In this document: one piece after another, positions 16,868-25,623 of the stretch | Layout: each line of letters begins with the position of its first letter | Position numbering within the stretch: the stretch's first letter is position 1 | Program-made: the position numbers and the translations under genes | The notes under the pieces: model-generated | Database searches by the model: none | Told to the model about the DNA's origin: nothing | The model's input: the letters and a program-made list of their open reading frames with translations, nothing else | Assembly: GCF_004340975.1 (NCBI RefSeq) | Contig: NZ_SLXA01000001.1 | Location: forward strand, 403,713 to 467,712 | Reading direction: 5' to 3' | Length of the DNA: 64,000 nucleotides | Origin: Frisingicoccus caecimuris | GTDB lineage: Bacteria; Bacillota; Clostridia; Lachnospirales; Lachnospiraceae

Positions 16868-18007
16868 TTAATATTCTTTCAGCAAATGGTTTGCAATGAC
16901 CACTCTTTGTATCTCATTGGTCCCTTCAAAAATCTGATAAATTTTTGCATCCCGCATGAGTTTTTCTACCGGGTATTCCCTGCTATAGCCATAGCCGCCA
17001 AAAATCTGAACGGCTTCCGATGTCACTTTCATGGCCACATCGCCGCCATAAGCCTTAGCAATGGCGGATTCCTTACCATAAGGCCGCCCCATCTCCATCA
17101 GCGTACATGCATGCGCTACTATCTGACGGGCTGTTTCAATCTGGATTTCCATATCCGCCAATTTAAAGGCAATGGCCTGATTGCTCACAATCGGCTTTCC
17201 AAACTGAATACGCTCCTTACCATAAGCAATGGCTTCTTCCATCGCTCTCTGAGCAATTCCCACTGCCATACAACCGATAAATGTACGGCTGACGTCCAAT
17301 GTCTGCATGGCAATCCTGAAACCTTCGCCTTCTTTTCCAAGAAGGTTTTCCGCAGGAATACGACAGTCATCAAAAACAAGGTCGCAGGTTCTGGATCCAC
17401 GGATGCCCATCTTATCCTCATGTTTACCATATGTAAATCCCGGTGTGCCGTCCTCTACAAGAAAAGCACTCATCCCCTTGATTCCTTTACTTTTATCTGT
17501 CATCGCAGTAACCACATAAATACCAGCCACGCCGCCGTTGGTAATAAAGCATTTCCGTCCATTCAGCACGTAACTGTCGCCGTCTTTTCTGGCCGTCGTT
17601 CTTCCGGCCGCCGCATCTGAACCGGCCTGAGGCTCAGTCAGAGCAAAGCCGCTGAATTTTCCAGAAATTATCGTATCGCAGAATTTCTTTTTCTGTGCTT
17701 CCGTTCCTGCCATAAATACAGACTTTAATCCAATATTGCTGACGGAAAATGTCAAAGCAAAACCGGCGTCCGCTTTTGCCATTTCCTCCAGAATTGCAGC
17801 TATAGAGAGTTTATCAAGTCCAAGGCCGCCGTAGGCTTCAGGTATATCCAGCATGTGTAACTGCATCTCCATAGCCTTATCATAAATCTCCTTCGGCCAT
17901 TCTCCAGTCCGGTCATATTCCTTCGCCTGTTCTCTCACCTCATGATTACAAAACTCGCGTACCGCTTCAATTAATTCCTCTGTTTCTTCTGAACAAATAT
18001 ATCCCAT
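16868..18007 (-). CDS. Acyl-CoA dehydrogenase (second copy)
   Basis: This is an FAD-dependent acyl-CoA dehydrogenase (379 aa). Family markers are GFALTEPQAGSDAAAG (FAD binding), CFITNGG, DKMGIRGSRTCDLVFDDCRIP, ERIQFGKPI, and YQIFEGTNEIQR with the catalytic Glu of the EGTNE block. It differs from the etf-linked paralogue at 21646-22785 and is a single-gene unit: its own weak promoter upstream, a terminator downstream. A short-chain substrate is likely from the setting, but chain length cannot be read from these motifs. The start ATG has AGGAGAG 6 bases upstream. Confidence 0.93.
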   Translation of the reverse strand: MGYICSEETEELIEAVREFCNHEVREQAKEYDRTGEWPKEIYDKAMEMQLHMLDIPEAYGGLGLDKLSIAAILEEMAKADAGFALTFSVSNIGLKSVFMAGTEAQKKKFCDTIISGKFSGFALTEPQAGSDAAAGRTTARKDGDSYVLNGRKCFITNGGVAGIYVVTAMTDKSKGIKGMSAFLVEDGTPGFTYGKHEDKMGIRGSRTCDLVFDDCRIPAENLLGKEGEGFRIAMQTLDVSRTFIGCMAVGIAQRAMEEAIAYGKERIQFGKPIVSNQAIAFKLADMEIQIETARQIVAHACTLMEMGRPYGKESAIAKAYGGDVAMKVTSEAVQIFGGYGYSREYPVEKLMRDAKIYQIFEGTNEIQRVVIANHLLKEY

Positions 18008-18030
18008 ATCGATCTCTCCTTTTTTCTTTT

Positions 18031-18059
18031 ATTGTGCTATGTTTTGCGTTAAAATTCAA
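18031..18059 (-). promoter_or_regulatory. Candidate promoter of the second acyl-CoA dehydrogenase gene
   Basis: The minus strand reads TTGAAT-N17-CACAAT, ending 24 bases before the gene. The -35 is good and the -10 is poor, so this is only a candidate. It lies just beyond the terminator of the preceding operon. Confidence 0.35.
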
Positions 18060-18105
18060 TGACAATTTATTCAAATTCTTTTCAACCTGTAGTTTATAAG
18101 CCAAA

Positions 18106-18147
18106 AGTAGAGGCTCCACAACTGGTGCAAATTGCGAAGCCTCCACT
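18106..18147 (-). terminator. Terminator of the sigma-54 acyl-CoA operon (after the maoC-like gene)
   Basis: A 16-bp stem (18106-18121 with 18132-18147) pairs with G-U wobbles in the transcript and is followed by TTTTGG. The loop contains TTTGCACCA on the minus strand, identical to the loop of the terminator at 12508-12542. Confidence 0.7.
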
Positions 18148-18220
18148 AAAAAGGAAGTTTTTGTTTCTGCTTTCGCAGAATATGAATTTTATTAATGGAT
18201 TTTAGTTTATCAACCTATTT

Positions 18221-18673
18221 TTACAGTTTCTTTGTTGCCATGATCTTGGCCTGACCATCGACAACAACCGTACCGTCCTGAATCGCTACAACAGTCTTCA
18301 TGGTTAAAATTTTACGCTTTTCGTCCATGTCGATGATTTCAGCCGTTGCTGTGATCGTATCGCCTACATGAACCGGTGCTGTGAATTTCAGGTTCTGCTC
18401 CAGGAAAATCGCATCCGCGCCAGGAAGGGCCATGCCCAATACGGTAGATATAAAGGAAGCCGTTAACATACCGTGGGCAATCTGACTGCCAAAACGGGTT
18501 GTCTTTGCATATTCCGCATTGACGTGCACCGGATTAAAGTCTCCGATGATCCCCGCAAAATTGTAAATATCTGAAGCTAAAATTGTTTTACTAAAGGATG
18601 CTTTCTGACCAACAGATAACTCCTGAATCGCATAACCGCTCATATTAATACTGTTTGGATCTAACATACTCAT
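18221..18673 (-). CDS. MaoC-like (R)-specific enoyl-CoA hydratase
   Basis: This is a hot-dog-fold hydratase of the MaoC/PhaJ type (150 aa). The hydratase signature is complete: ASDIYNFAGIIGDFNPVHVNAEYAKTTRFGSQIAHGMLTAS, with the catalytic Asp and His in DFNPVH. PhaJ-type enzymes form or consume (R)-3-hydroxyacyl-CoA, opposite to Hbd and crotonase, which use the S form. The start chosen is ATG 18673, 13 bases after the CoA-transferase stop; the ribosome site is weak. It is the last gene of the crt-etfBA-acd-permease-CoA-transferase operon, suggesting the operon handles (R)-3-hydroxybutyrate. Substrate is inferred. Confidence 0.87.
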   Translation of the reverse strand: MSMLDPNSINMSGYAIQELSVGQKASFSKTILASDIYNFAGIIGDFNPVHVNAEYAKTTRFGSQIAHGMLTASFISTVLGMALPGADAIFLEQNLKFTAPVHVGDTITATAEIIDMDEKRKILTMKTVVAIQDGTVVVDGQAKIMATKKL

Positions 18674-18686
18674 ATAATCACCGGTC

Positions 18687-20252
18687 CTATTCTTCAAAAC
18701 TTAAGTTCATCAGCGCATCTGTAAAGATCTTTTCATCCATAACTTTGATCTCTTCGTCCATGATCGGTGTGAATTCCATTTTATCAAGAATATCTTTCTG
18801 TAAATCAACACCCGGTGCGATCTCAAGAAGTTTCATGCCGCCCGGAACCAGTTTAAACAATGCACGTTCTGTGATATAGTAAACGGTCTGTCCGGTCTCC
18901 ACACCGTATTCGCCAGAGTATGTGATCTGCTCTACGGCCTTTTTAAATTTAATGTTCGGCGCGTCTTCGATGATATTTAATTTGCCGTCTTTGATCTCCC
19001 ATTTCATCTTACCGGCTGTAAATGTTCCGCAGAATCCTACAACCTTGGCATTCTGAGTAATATTGATGAAACCGCCAGGACCTACCATACGTCCGCCGAA
19101 TTTAGATACGTTGACATTACCTTTTTCATCCACCTCAGCCAGTCCGAGGAAGGCCATATCGAGACCGCCGCCATCATAGAAATCGAATGTATCCGGCTGT
19201 TTTACAATAGATTCCGGATTCACTGTACCGCCGATTCCAAGGCCGCCGGTCGGAACACCGCCGAGAACACCGGATTCGATGGACAATGTGATCTGGTCGG
19301 CAACACCTTCTTCACCGGCAACTGCAGCGATCGCTTCAGCCACACCGATACCCAGGTTGACAACAGCGCCCTTCTTTAAAAGCATAGCGCCGCGGCGTCC
19401 GCAGATCTTACGCGGATTTAATGGCATTGGTTCAATGGCATCCAGTGGGATATAAATCTCTCCGGTAAGTTCCGGACGATAATCCGGTCCCATAAAGGAC
19501 TGGGGATGATTTTCAGGTTTTGCTTCAACAATATAATCTACCATAAAGGACGGAATCTTAATATCTTTTACAGGAAGACTGCCCTTCTGTACCATCTTTT
19601 CAACCTGGACAACAACGATACCGCCGCTGTTTCTTGTCGCCATCGCCATTTCAAGCTGATCTCCATGAAGTCCTTCTTTGACCATGGATACATTACCGGT
19701 TTCATCCGCATAGGTTCCGCGGATAAAGCAGATGTCCAGTGGAACAGACTTATAGAACAAATAGTCCTTTCCGTCAACCTGAAGCAACTGGACAACCTCA
19801 TGACCGGACTGACGTGCTGCTTCATTGCCTTTACATGCTTCAACTCTAGGGTCCGCATAAGTCTTTAAGCCAACATGAGTAACGAGGCCCGGTTTTCTTC
19901 CGGCTGTTGCACGAAGGATATGACTGCATACACCCTGAGGAAGAATGAAACATTCCACTTTATTTTCCATACAGAGCTGTCCAAGCTTTGGCGCAAGACC
20001 CACATGGGCACACACAAGACGTTTGATCAGACCTTCATGGCCCATATGATTCATACCTCTGTCTTTTCCGTCGCCGATACCAGCGCCATGGAATACCGTA
20101 AGATTTTTTGGCTCTCCGGTTTCCAGGTATCTTTTTTCAATGGCAACCAAAGCTTCTTCTGGTGTTCCGAAACCAACAAAACCTCCCATGCCAACACTCA
20201 TACCATCTTTAATCAAGGATGCGGCATAATCCGCTGTAACTAATTTACTCAT
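18687..20252 (-). CDS. CoA-transferase, fused alpha/beta family I (propionate/acetoacetate CoA-transferase-like)
   Basis: This family I CoA-transferase moves CoA between carboxylic acids such as acetate, propionate, 3-hydroxybutyrate or acetoacetate (521 aa). Both subunit domains are in one chain. The alpha part has SVGMGGFVGFGTPEEAL. The beta part has VVNLGIGVAEAIA and the active-site Glu at about residue 326 in LSIESGVLGGVPTGG. This arrangement matches Pct and YdiF-type enzymes. CGGAGG precedes the ATG. It follows the permease by 32 bases, which fits uptake of an acid followed by activation to its CoA ester. The exact acid cannot be read from sequence. Confidence 0.92.
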   Translation of the reverse strand: MSKLVTADYAASLIKDGMSVGMGGFVGFGTPEEALVAIEKRYLETGEPKNLTVFHGAGIGDGKDRGMNHMGHEGLIKRLVCAHVGLAPKLGQLCMENKVECFILPQGVCSHILRATAGRKPGLVTHVGLKTYADPRVEACKGNEAARQSGHEVVQLLQVDGKDYLFYKSVPLDICFIRGTYADETGNVSMVKEGLHGDQLEMAMATRNSGGIVVVQVEKMVQKGSLPVKDIKIPSFMVDYIVEAKPENHPQSFMGPDYRPELTGEIYIPLDAIEPMPLNPRKICGRRGAMLLKKGAVVNLGIGVAEAIAAVAGEEGVADQITLSIESGVLGGVPTGGLGIGGTVNPESIVKQPDTFDFYDGGGLDMAFLGLAEVDEKGNVNVSKFGGRMVGPGGFINITQNAKVVGFCGTFTAGKMKWEIKDGKLNIIEDAPNIKFKKAVEQITYSGEYGVETGQTVYYITERALFKLVPGGMKLLEIAPGVDLQKDILDKMEFTPIMDEEIKVMDEKIFTDALMNLSFEE

Positions 20253-20284
20253 TTATGTAACCTCCGTTTCTCATCTCTTTATAA

Positions 20285-21583
20285 TTACGGTAACATTGGG
20301 AACAGTTGGAATAAAACAATCGCCAATGCACAAGCCATAAATGGCAGAACAACTGTCAACCAGAACAATGGCATATAAGCGTCTTTATGTGTTTCACCAC
20401 AAAGATTCAGCAATGTTACAATATATCCATTATGTGGGACAGAATCCAGTGCTCCGGATGCAATGGATGCAACCCTGTGCAATGCAGCAGGCGCTACGCC
20501 CATTTCTACATATGTAGGACCCACAAGCGGAATAGCAATACCAAGGCCGCCGGAAGCAGAACCAGTCAGGCCACAAATAACCGTTACTGCAATTGCTGCA
20601 CCGAGCAGCGCCGGTCCAGGAATATTTAACATAACACCCAAAATAGACTGGAATAACGGGATTGCTTTTACAACAGAACCAAAACCAACTACAGCACTTG
20701 TATTGGCAATTGCACTAATCGCTGATGTAGCGCCGCCTGCAAATGTAGCTGCAATCATCGTTGGTTTATATGTTTTGTTTAATAATACAACACCAATAAC
20801 GATGCTGATGAAGATAGCAATTGCTGCCGGAACCTTAAAAGCATTCATCAAGACGATAGTAACGATCAATGGAACAAATGAAAGGGCAACACTCGGCATT
20901 TCATCTTCACTTAACTGTGCAGTCTGTTCGCCTTCTTTAGCCACAAAATGTCCGCCTTTAGCCACTTCTTTTTTAATCATACTATTCAGCCAAATATAGC
21001 CGACAATAAACATGAATATACCGGCAATAATACCAACAACAGCGCCAGACATAGTTGTTGTTCCCAACGTCTGAGACGGAATGATATTCTGAATCTGTGG
21101 TGTGCCAGGACAGGTCATTGCAAATGTAATGGAACCAAAACCAATGGTTCCCGGAAGCATATTTCTTGGAAGATCTGCTTCTTTAAATAAGCTGATCGCA
21201 ATCGGAAAAATAGTAAAGCCTACAACGAATACACTAACACCGCCGTAACACAATACGAAACAGCTAAGTACAATAGCCAGAACAGCCTTCGATGCCCCCA
21301 GTTTCTTAACAATCCAGTTAGCAATAGCATCCGCCGCATGACTGTCATTCATAAATTTACCGAACAAAGCGCCTGCAAGGAACACCAAAAAATTTGATGT
21401 GATAAAGCTTGAAAATCCAGGCATATAATTTTCTGTCAATACTGTCCATACATTCATACCGCTTGTTGCAGCAAGGATTACTGAACAGATTAACCCAATT
21501 GCCAAAACATGAATTCCTTTCATAGCCAAAAAAACTAACAGGAACATGGCAATAATCAATCCAATAACACTTAACATTTGCAT
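20285..21583 (-). CDS. GntP-family permease, probably for a short hydroxy or C4 acid
   Basis: This is a polytopic inner-membrane transporter of the GntP/CitM-like superfamily (432 aa, about 12 hydrophobic segments). Recognisable parts are FGSITFAMTCPGTPQIQNIIPSQTLG and GLTGSASGGLGIAIPLV, and near the end SIASGALDSVPHNGYIVTLL. This segment resembles relatives annotated as D-beta-hydroxybutyrate permeases rather than gluconate carriers, but that is from memory. It sits in the middle of an operon of C4 acyl-CoA enzymes and directly before a CoA-transferase. I therefore infer uptake of 3-hydroxybutyrate or crotonate. AAAGGAG precedes the ATG. Confidence 0.82.
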   Translation of the reverse strand: MQMLSVIGLIIAMFLLVFLAMKGIHVLAIGLICSVILAATSGMNVWTVLTENYMPGFSSFITSNFLVFLAGALFGKFMNDSHAADAIANWIVKKLGASKAVLAIVLSCFVLCYGGVSVFVVGFTIFPIAISLFKEADLPRNMLPGTIGFGSITFAMTCPGTPQIQNIIPSQTLGTTTMSGAVVGIIAGIFMFIVGYIWLNSMIKKEVAKGGHFVAKEGEQTAQLSEDEMPSVALSFVPLIVTIVLMNAFKVPAAIAIFISIVIGVVLLNKTYKPTMIAATFAGGATSAISAIANTSAVVGFGSVVKAIPLFQSILGVMLNIPGPALLGAAIAVTVICGLTGSASGGLGIAIPLVGPTYVEMGVAPAALHRVASIASGALDSVPHNGYIVTLLNLCGETHKDAYMPLFWLTVVLPFMACALAIVLFQLFPMLP

Positions 21584-21645
21584 ATTTTATCTTCTCCTTT
21601 GATTTCTTCTCCCTAAATCCCCTTAAATATCCCTTAGATACATTT

Positions 21646-22785
21646 TTACTTTACACCGATAGCTCTGGAAATGACCATCTTCTGAGCTTCCGATGTCCCT
21701 TCATAGATCTCCGTGATCTTTGCGTCACGCATCATACGTTCCATCGGATATTCTCTTGTGTAACCATAACCACCGGAAAGCTGTACACACTCCCGGGTCA
21801 CAAGGTTCGCCACATCCGAATTGTAGAGTTTCGCCATGGCCGCTTCCTTACCATATGGAAGGCCTGCATCCTTCAGCATGGCGCAGCGCCATACGAGCAT
21901 CCGGCCCGCATCCACCTTTGTCTGAAGCTCCGCCAGTTTGAACTGGGTATTCTGGAACTGGGAGATACGTTTCCCGAACTGTTTCCGTTCTTTGACATAT
22001 CGGATCGTCTCATCGATGGCTCCCTGGGCGATGCCGAGTGCCTGCGTTGCGATACCCATCCGTCCCGAATCCAGGCTGGCCAAAGCCATCTTTAAGCCCT
22101 GTCCTTCTTTTCCGAGGATATCATCTTTGCTGACACGGACATTCTTAAGGATCAGCTCACATGTGGCTGAACCGCGAATACCCATTTTCTTTTCGTGTTT
22201 TCCGACAGAAAATCCCGGCGCATCCTTGTGGACGATGAACGCGGTCATCCCATTGTTCTTCTTAGCACGGTCTGTCACGGCGATGATGATGTACCATTCT
22301 GCCTGTCCGGCCGTTGTGATAAACATCTTTGTCCCGTTCAGGATATAATCGTCACCGTCTTTCACTGCTACCGTCTGCACGTTTGATGCGTCTGTGCCCA
22401 CGCCCGGCTCTGTCAGGGCAAAACATACCAGTTTATCAGTGAACGCGCCTTTCTGATATTTTTCTTTCTGCTCCGGCGTACCGTATTTTGCAAACAGTCC
22501 CATACCGAGACCGGCCTGCACGGAATAAATAACGCCGGTTGTCGCACATACTTTTGAGATCTCTTCAAGAGCGATGACATAGGCCAGGCTGTCTCCGCCC
22601 TCGCCGCCTTCCGACTCCGGATAGGCTGCGCCAAAGAAACCATATTTAAACAGTTTCGGGATCGTCTCTACAGGAAATCTCTCTTCTTCATCCAGTGTTG
22701 CTGCTAAAGGTTTTACTTCCTTTTCAGCAAACTCTCTCGCTAACTGACGTACAAGTCTGTGTTCCGGTTTTAATAATGCATACAT
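21646..22785 (-). CDS. Acyl-CoA dehydrogenase linked to EtfAB (butyryl-CoA dehydrogenase-like)
   Basis: This is an FAD acyl-CoA dehydrogenase (379 aa) directly downstream of etfA (2-base gap), the usual layout of Bcd-Etf complexes that reduce crotonyl-CoA to butyryl-CoA. Motifs are CFALTEPGVGTDASNVQT, MFITTAGQAEWYI, KMGIRGSATCELILKNVRV, and ITEIYEGTSEAQKMVIS with the catalytic Glu in YEGT. The C-terminal EGTSEAQ block differs from the EGTNEIQ block of the paralogue at 16868-18007. Acryloyl-CoA reductases of the acrylate pathway have the same gene setting. The absence of lactoyl-CoA dehydratase here argues for the C4 role. Confidence 0.92.
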   Translation of the reverse strand: MYALLKPEHRLVRQLAREFAEKEVKPLAATLDEEERFPVETIPKLFKYGFFGAAYPESEGGEGGDSLAYVIALEEISKVCATTGVIYSVQAGLGMGLFAKYGTPEQKEKYQKGAFTDKLVCFALTEPGVGTDASNVQTVAVKDGDDYILNGTKMFITTAGQAEWYIIIAVTDRAKKNNGMTAFIVHKDAPGFSVGKHEKKMGIRGSATCELILKNVRVSKDDILGKEGQGLKMALASLDSGRMGIATQALGIAQGAIDETIRYVKERKQFGKRISQFQNTQFKLAELQTKVDAGRMLVWRCAMLKDAGLPYGKEAAMAKLYNSDVANLVTRECVQLSGGYGYTREYPMERMMRDAKITEIYEGTSEAQKMVISRAIGVK

Positions 22786-22787
22786 TC

Positions 22788-23789
22788 CTATTTTCCCTCC
22801 TTGTACTCTTTGATCGCTTCCGTAAGTTTCGGAAGTAAGGTATCCACATTTCCGACAACACCAAGATCGGCGATGTCAAAGATCGGCGCACCGTCATTCT
22901 TATCAACGGCCACGATATATTCGGCGCCTTCCATACCGGCAACGTGCTGGATAGCGCCCGAAATGCCGCAGGCCAGATACAGATCCGGGCGTACCGTCTT
23001 ACCGGTCTGTCCCACCTGGCATTCATGATCGATCCATCCTGCATCGACAGCGCCACGGGAACCAGACACGACACCACCGAGGACTTCTGCGAGAGGGTCT
23101 AACAGAGCGTTGAAGTTTTCCGCATCGCTCATACCGCGTCCGCCGGATACGAGGACCTTAGCCTCTGTGATATCCACTGACGTCCGCTCTTCCCGGATGA
23201 CCTCGACGACTTCTACAGGCATATCTGCTGCACTGAACGCTACTTTCAATTCTTCAACTTCCCCTGTTCGTGTGCTGTCTGCCGCAAGGGCTTTCATCAC
23301 ACCCGGACGTACCGTTGCCATCTGAGGGCGATGATCTTCACACACGATGGTCGCCATGATGTTCCCGCCGAAGGCCGGACGGGTCATCAGCAGATTTCTG
23401 CTGGCTTCATCAATCGCAAGCCCGGTACAGTCTGCTGTCAGACCGGTATGTATCCTTGCAGATACACGCGGCGCAAGGTCACGGCCGATGGCTGTGGCGC
23501 CGATCAAAAAGATCTCCGGTCCTTTTTCCCGGATCACTTCAACGACTGCTTTTGTATAGGCTTCTGTCGTATATTCCGCAAGCATTTCATCCTGTACGAG
23601 TACGACCCCGTCAGCGCCTGCTGCGATCAGGCTGCCGGCCTGGGCGTCCATTCCCTGTCCCACAAGGACCGCATATACTTTTTCATCTAATGTATCGGCA
23701 AGCTCTCTTGCCTTTCCTACTAATTCATAAGCAACCTTCTGGATGTTTCCGTCGCGCTGCTCTGCAAATACATATACATTTTTGCTCAT
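22788..23789 (-). CDS. etfA: Electron transfer flavoprotein alpha subunit
   Basis: This is the FAD-binding subunit of an electron-transfer flavoprotein (333 aa). The N-terminal half is the EtfA adenine-nucleotide fold (MSKNVYVFAEQ; EIFLIGATAIGRDLAPRVSA). The C-terminal FAD domain has VLVSGGRGM, GSRGAVDAGWIDHECQVGQTGKTV, and LYLACGISGAIQHVAGM. ATG 23789 is chosen because AGGAGG lies 9 bases upstream; an ATG three codons earlier is directly at that site. It is placed between etfB and acd. Whether the complex bifurcates electrons to ferredoxin, as in clostridial Bcd-Etf, cannot be decided from motifs alone, though the anaerobic setting makes it likely. Confidence 0.96.
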   Translation of the reverse strand: MSKNVYVFAEQRDGNIQKVAYELVGKARELADTLDEKVYAVLVGQGMDAQAGSLIAAGADGVVLVQDEMLAEYTTEAYTKAVVEVIREKGPEIFLIGATAIGRDLAPRVSARIHTGLTADCTGLAIDEASRNLLMTRPAFGGNIMATIVCEDHRPQMATVRPGVMKALAADSTRTGEVEELKVAFSAADMPVEVVEVIREERTSVDITEAKVLVSGGRGMSDAENFNALLDPLAEVLGGVVSGSRGAVDAGWIDHECQVGQTGKTVRPDLYLACGISGAIQHVAGMEGAEYIVAVDKNDGAPIFDIADLGVVGNVDTLLPKLTEAIKEYKEGK

Positions 23790-23804
23790 CGAATTCATCC
23801 TCCT

Positions 23805-24590
23805 CTAGATCAAATGCTTTTCAGCAAGTCTGCTTACGATAATGGCTACTGCTTCATCTTCAGGGACATTAATCTTTTCACCGGCGCCCTTTGCCTGTTT
23901 TGTAAAGGATTTCCGGACTCTTGTCGGTGAACCTTTAAGGCCGATGTTCGCCATGTCCACCGTGTCTTTCATATCCTCAAGGCCCCATACCTGGACATCC
24001 TTTTTATAAGCTCTGAAGATGCCGCCGATGGACATATATCTGGACTCATTTAATTCAGAAAGACACGTCAGGAGGCACGGAAGCTTTGCACGCAGGAGGT
24101 GGCTCCTGTCTTCAAATTTACGCTTGACAAGAAGTGTCCCGTCTTCAACTTTAATGTCTTCAACATAACTGATCTGAGGAATGCCGAGGTGCTCCGCGAT
24201 CTGAGGTCCGACCTGAGCCGTATCACCATCGATCGCCTGCCGGCCGGTGATGATCAGGTCATAATCCAGTTTTTTCAGCGCCGCAGCGATCGTGGAAGAC
24301 GTCGCCCATGTATCCGCGCCGCCAAATGCACGGTCACTGATGAGAATCGCATCGTCAGCCCCCATAGCCAACGCTTCTCTCAGAGCCACATCGGCCTGAG
24401 GCGGTCCCATGGATACGATCGTCACTGTACCTCCAACCTCTTCTTTGATCCGGAGAGCCGCTTCGATGCCGGCCTTATCATCCGGGTTAATAATACTTGG
24501 AACGCCATCACGAATCAAAGTGTTTGTGACCGGGTCCAAACGGACTTCTGTTGTGTCCGGAACCTGTTTTACACATACAACAATTTTCAT
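23805..24590 (-). CDS. etfB: Electron transfer flavoprotein beta subunit
   Basis: This is the partner of EtfA (261 aa). It has MKIVVCVKQVPDTTEVRLDP, VSMGPPQADVALREALAMGADDAILISDRAFGGADT, and LIITGRQAIDGDTAQVGPQIAEHLGIPQISYV, all standard for EtfB. The long C-terminus ends SRLAEKHLI, the helix that usually docks with the acyl-CoA dehydrogenase. It lies 57 bases after crt and 15 bases before etfA. A second, clearly different EtfB is at 62184-62960. Confidence 0.97.
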   Translation of the reverse strand: MKIVVCVKQVPDTTEVRLDPVTNTLIRDGVPSIINPDDKAGIEAALRIKEEVGGTVTIVSMGPPQADVALREALAMGADDAILISDRAFGGADTWATSSTIAAALKKLDYDLIITGRQAIDGDTAQVGPQIAEHLGIPQISYVEDIKVEDGTLLVKRKFEDRSHLLRAKLPCLLTCLSELNESRYMSIGGIFRAYKKDVQVWGLEDMKDTVDMANIGLKGSPTRVRKSFTKQAKGAGEKINVPEDEAVAIIVSRLAEKHLI

Positions 24591-24647
24591 CTCTCAATTT
24601 CCTTTCTTTATTAAATTCCGCACTCGTCTTGAACCTATTGCGGTTTT

Positions 24648-25421
24648 TCATTTAAAATTTGCAGGCCGCTTTTCAAGGAAAGCTGTCATACCTTCTCTCT
24701 GGTCTTCTGTTGTAAAGGCCACTGCAAACAGGGAGGCTTCATGCTCAATTCCCTTCTTTAATTCCATTTCCATTCCTTCATTCATGGCTTTCTTTCCTAA
24801 AGCAATGGCCGACATGCTGTTTTTACAAATCTGAGCCGCCAGTTCTTCTGCTTTTGCCAGCGGATTTTCATCAACAACATAATTCACAAGACCAATTTCC
24901 TTTGCTTCATCCGCATGAACCTTTCTTGCCGTGGCAAGCATCTCTTTAGCGATACCTGTACCAACCAATCTCGGCAGTCTCTGCGTTCCGGCAAATCCCG
25001 GAAATACTCCCAAAGTAACTTCCGGAATACCAATCTGAGATTTTGCTGAAGCAACACGAATGTCACAGGCCAGAGCCAGTTCACATCCGCCGCCCAGTGC
25101 AAAGCCATCGATTGCCGCAATGACGATCTTTGGCATATCCTGAATCTTGTTATAAGTCGTCTGTCCAAGTCTCGCATAGTCATACGCCTCGACCGCCGTC
25201 ATATGCTGCATGGCAGAGATATCTGCTCCGGCTACAAAAGCTCTTCCGCCGGCTCCGGTGATGATCACGACCTTGGCGTCATCATCTTTCGCCGCCATAT
25301 CCAGGGCTTCCGACAATTCTGTCAGGGCTTCTTCGCTCAGTGCGTTCAGAGCCTTTGGTCGGTTGATCGTGATATAACCGATCCCATTGTTTGTTTCATA
25401 GATGATTGTGTTAAATGCCAT
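24648..25421 (-). CDS. crt: 3-hydroxybutyryl-CoA dehydratase (crotonase)
   Basis: This enzyme interconverts (S)-3-hydroxybutyryl-CoA and crotonyl-CoA (257 aa). It has INRPKALNALSEEALTEL, the oxyanion-hole segment GRAFVAGADI, the first acid in ALGGGCELALACDIR and the second in IGIPEVTLGVFPGFAGTQRLPRLVG. The start ATG 25421 has AAAGGGG 7 bases upstream; a longer open frame to 25508 runs through the promoter and is rejected. It is the first gene of the seven-gene operon and the first after the sigma-54 promoter at 25477-25493. Confidence 0.95.
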   Translation of the reverse strand: MAFNTIIYETNNGIGYITINRPKALNALSEEALTELSEALDMAAKDDDAKVVIITGAGGRAFVAGADISAMQHMTAVEAYDYARLGQTTYNKIQDMPKIVIAAIDGFALGGGCELALACDIRVASAKSQIGIPEVTLGVFPGFAGTQRLPRLVGTGIAKEMLATARKVHADEAKEIGLVNYVVDENPLAKAEELAAQICKNSMSAIALGKKAMNEGMEMELKKGIEHEASLFAVAFTTEDQREGMTAFLEKRPANFK

Positions 25422-25476
25422 TTTTTTACCCCTTTCTTTAAACAATGTTTCTCTGATATGTGATACTTTTATATTT

Positions 25477-25493
25477 CGCAATTCGGATGCCAA
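25477..25493 (-). promoter_or_regulatory. Sigma-54 (RpoN) promoter of crt-etfBA-acd-permease-CoA-transferase-maoC
   Basis: The minus strand reads TTGGCATCCGAATTGCGA. The invariant GG (25491-25490) and GC (25479-25478) are exactly 10 bases apart, and TGGCA and TTGC match the -24/-12 consensus. Transcription would start near 25467, about 45 bases before the crt ATG. A sigma-54 activator gene lies directly upstream. No sigma-70 promoter of similar quality was seen in this gap. Confidence 0.8.
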
Positions 25494-25519
25494 TTTTTTC
25501 ACAAACAACTTTATATAAC

Positions 25520-25569
25520 AAAAAAACTGGAAAAAGCCTTGAATTTATCAGGTTTTTCCCAGTTTTTTT
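25520..25569 (-). terminator. Terminator of the sigma-54 activator gene
   Basis: A long stem (25520-25538 with 25551-25569) is followed by seven T on the minus strand. It lies about 145 bases after the activator stop and just before the sigma-54 promoter, so activator and operon are separate transcripts. Confidence 0.75.
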
Positions 25570-25623
25570 AATTTTTCAAATTGATATTTATTATACTTTT
25601 TATTGAGTGATTTGCAGCTATAA

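Noticed and set aside
16886..17620. 244-codon plus-strand frame opposite the second acyl-CoA dehydrogenase
   Set aside because: Antisense shadow of a clear gene; the composition (many His, Cys, Ser) is typical of a reverse-frame translation.
18221..25421. Acrylate pathway (lactate to propionate) operon
   Set aside because: CoA-transferase, Acd and EtfAB would fit, but lactoyl-CoA dehydratase and its activator are absent, while crotonase, MaoC, Hbd and thiolase point to C4 chemistry. Not fully excluded.
24648..25508. Longer crt product starting at 25508
   Set aside because: The extra 29 codons run through the sigma-54 promoter and lack a ribosome site; ATG 25421 has AAAGGGG and matches the family start.
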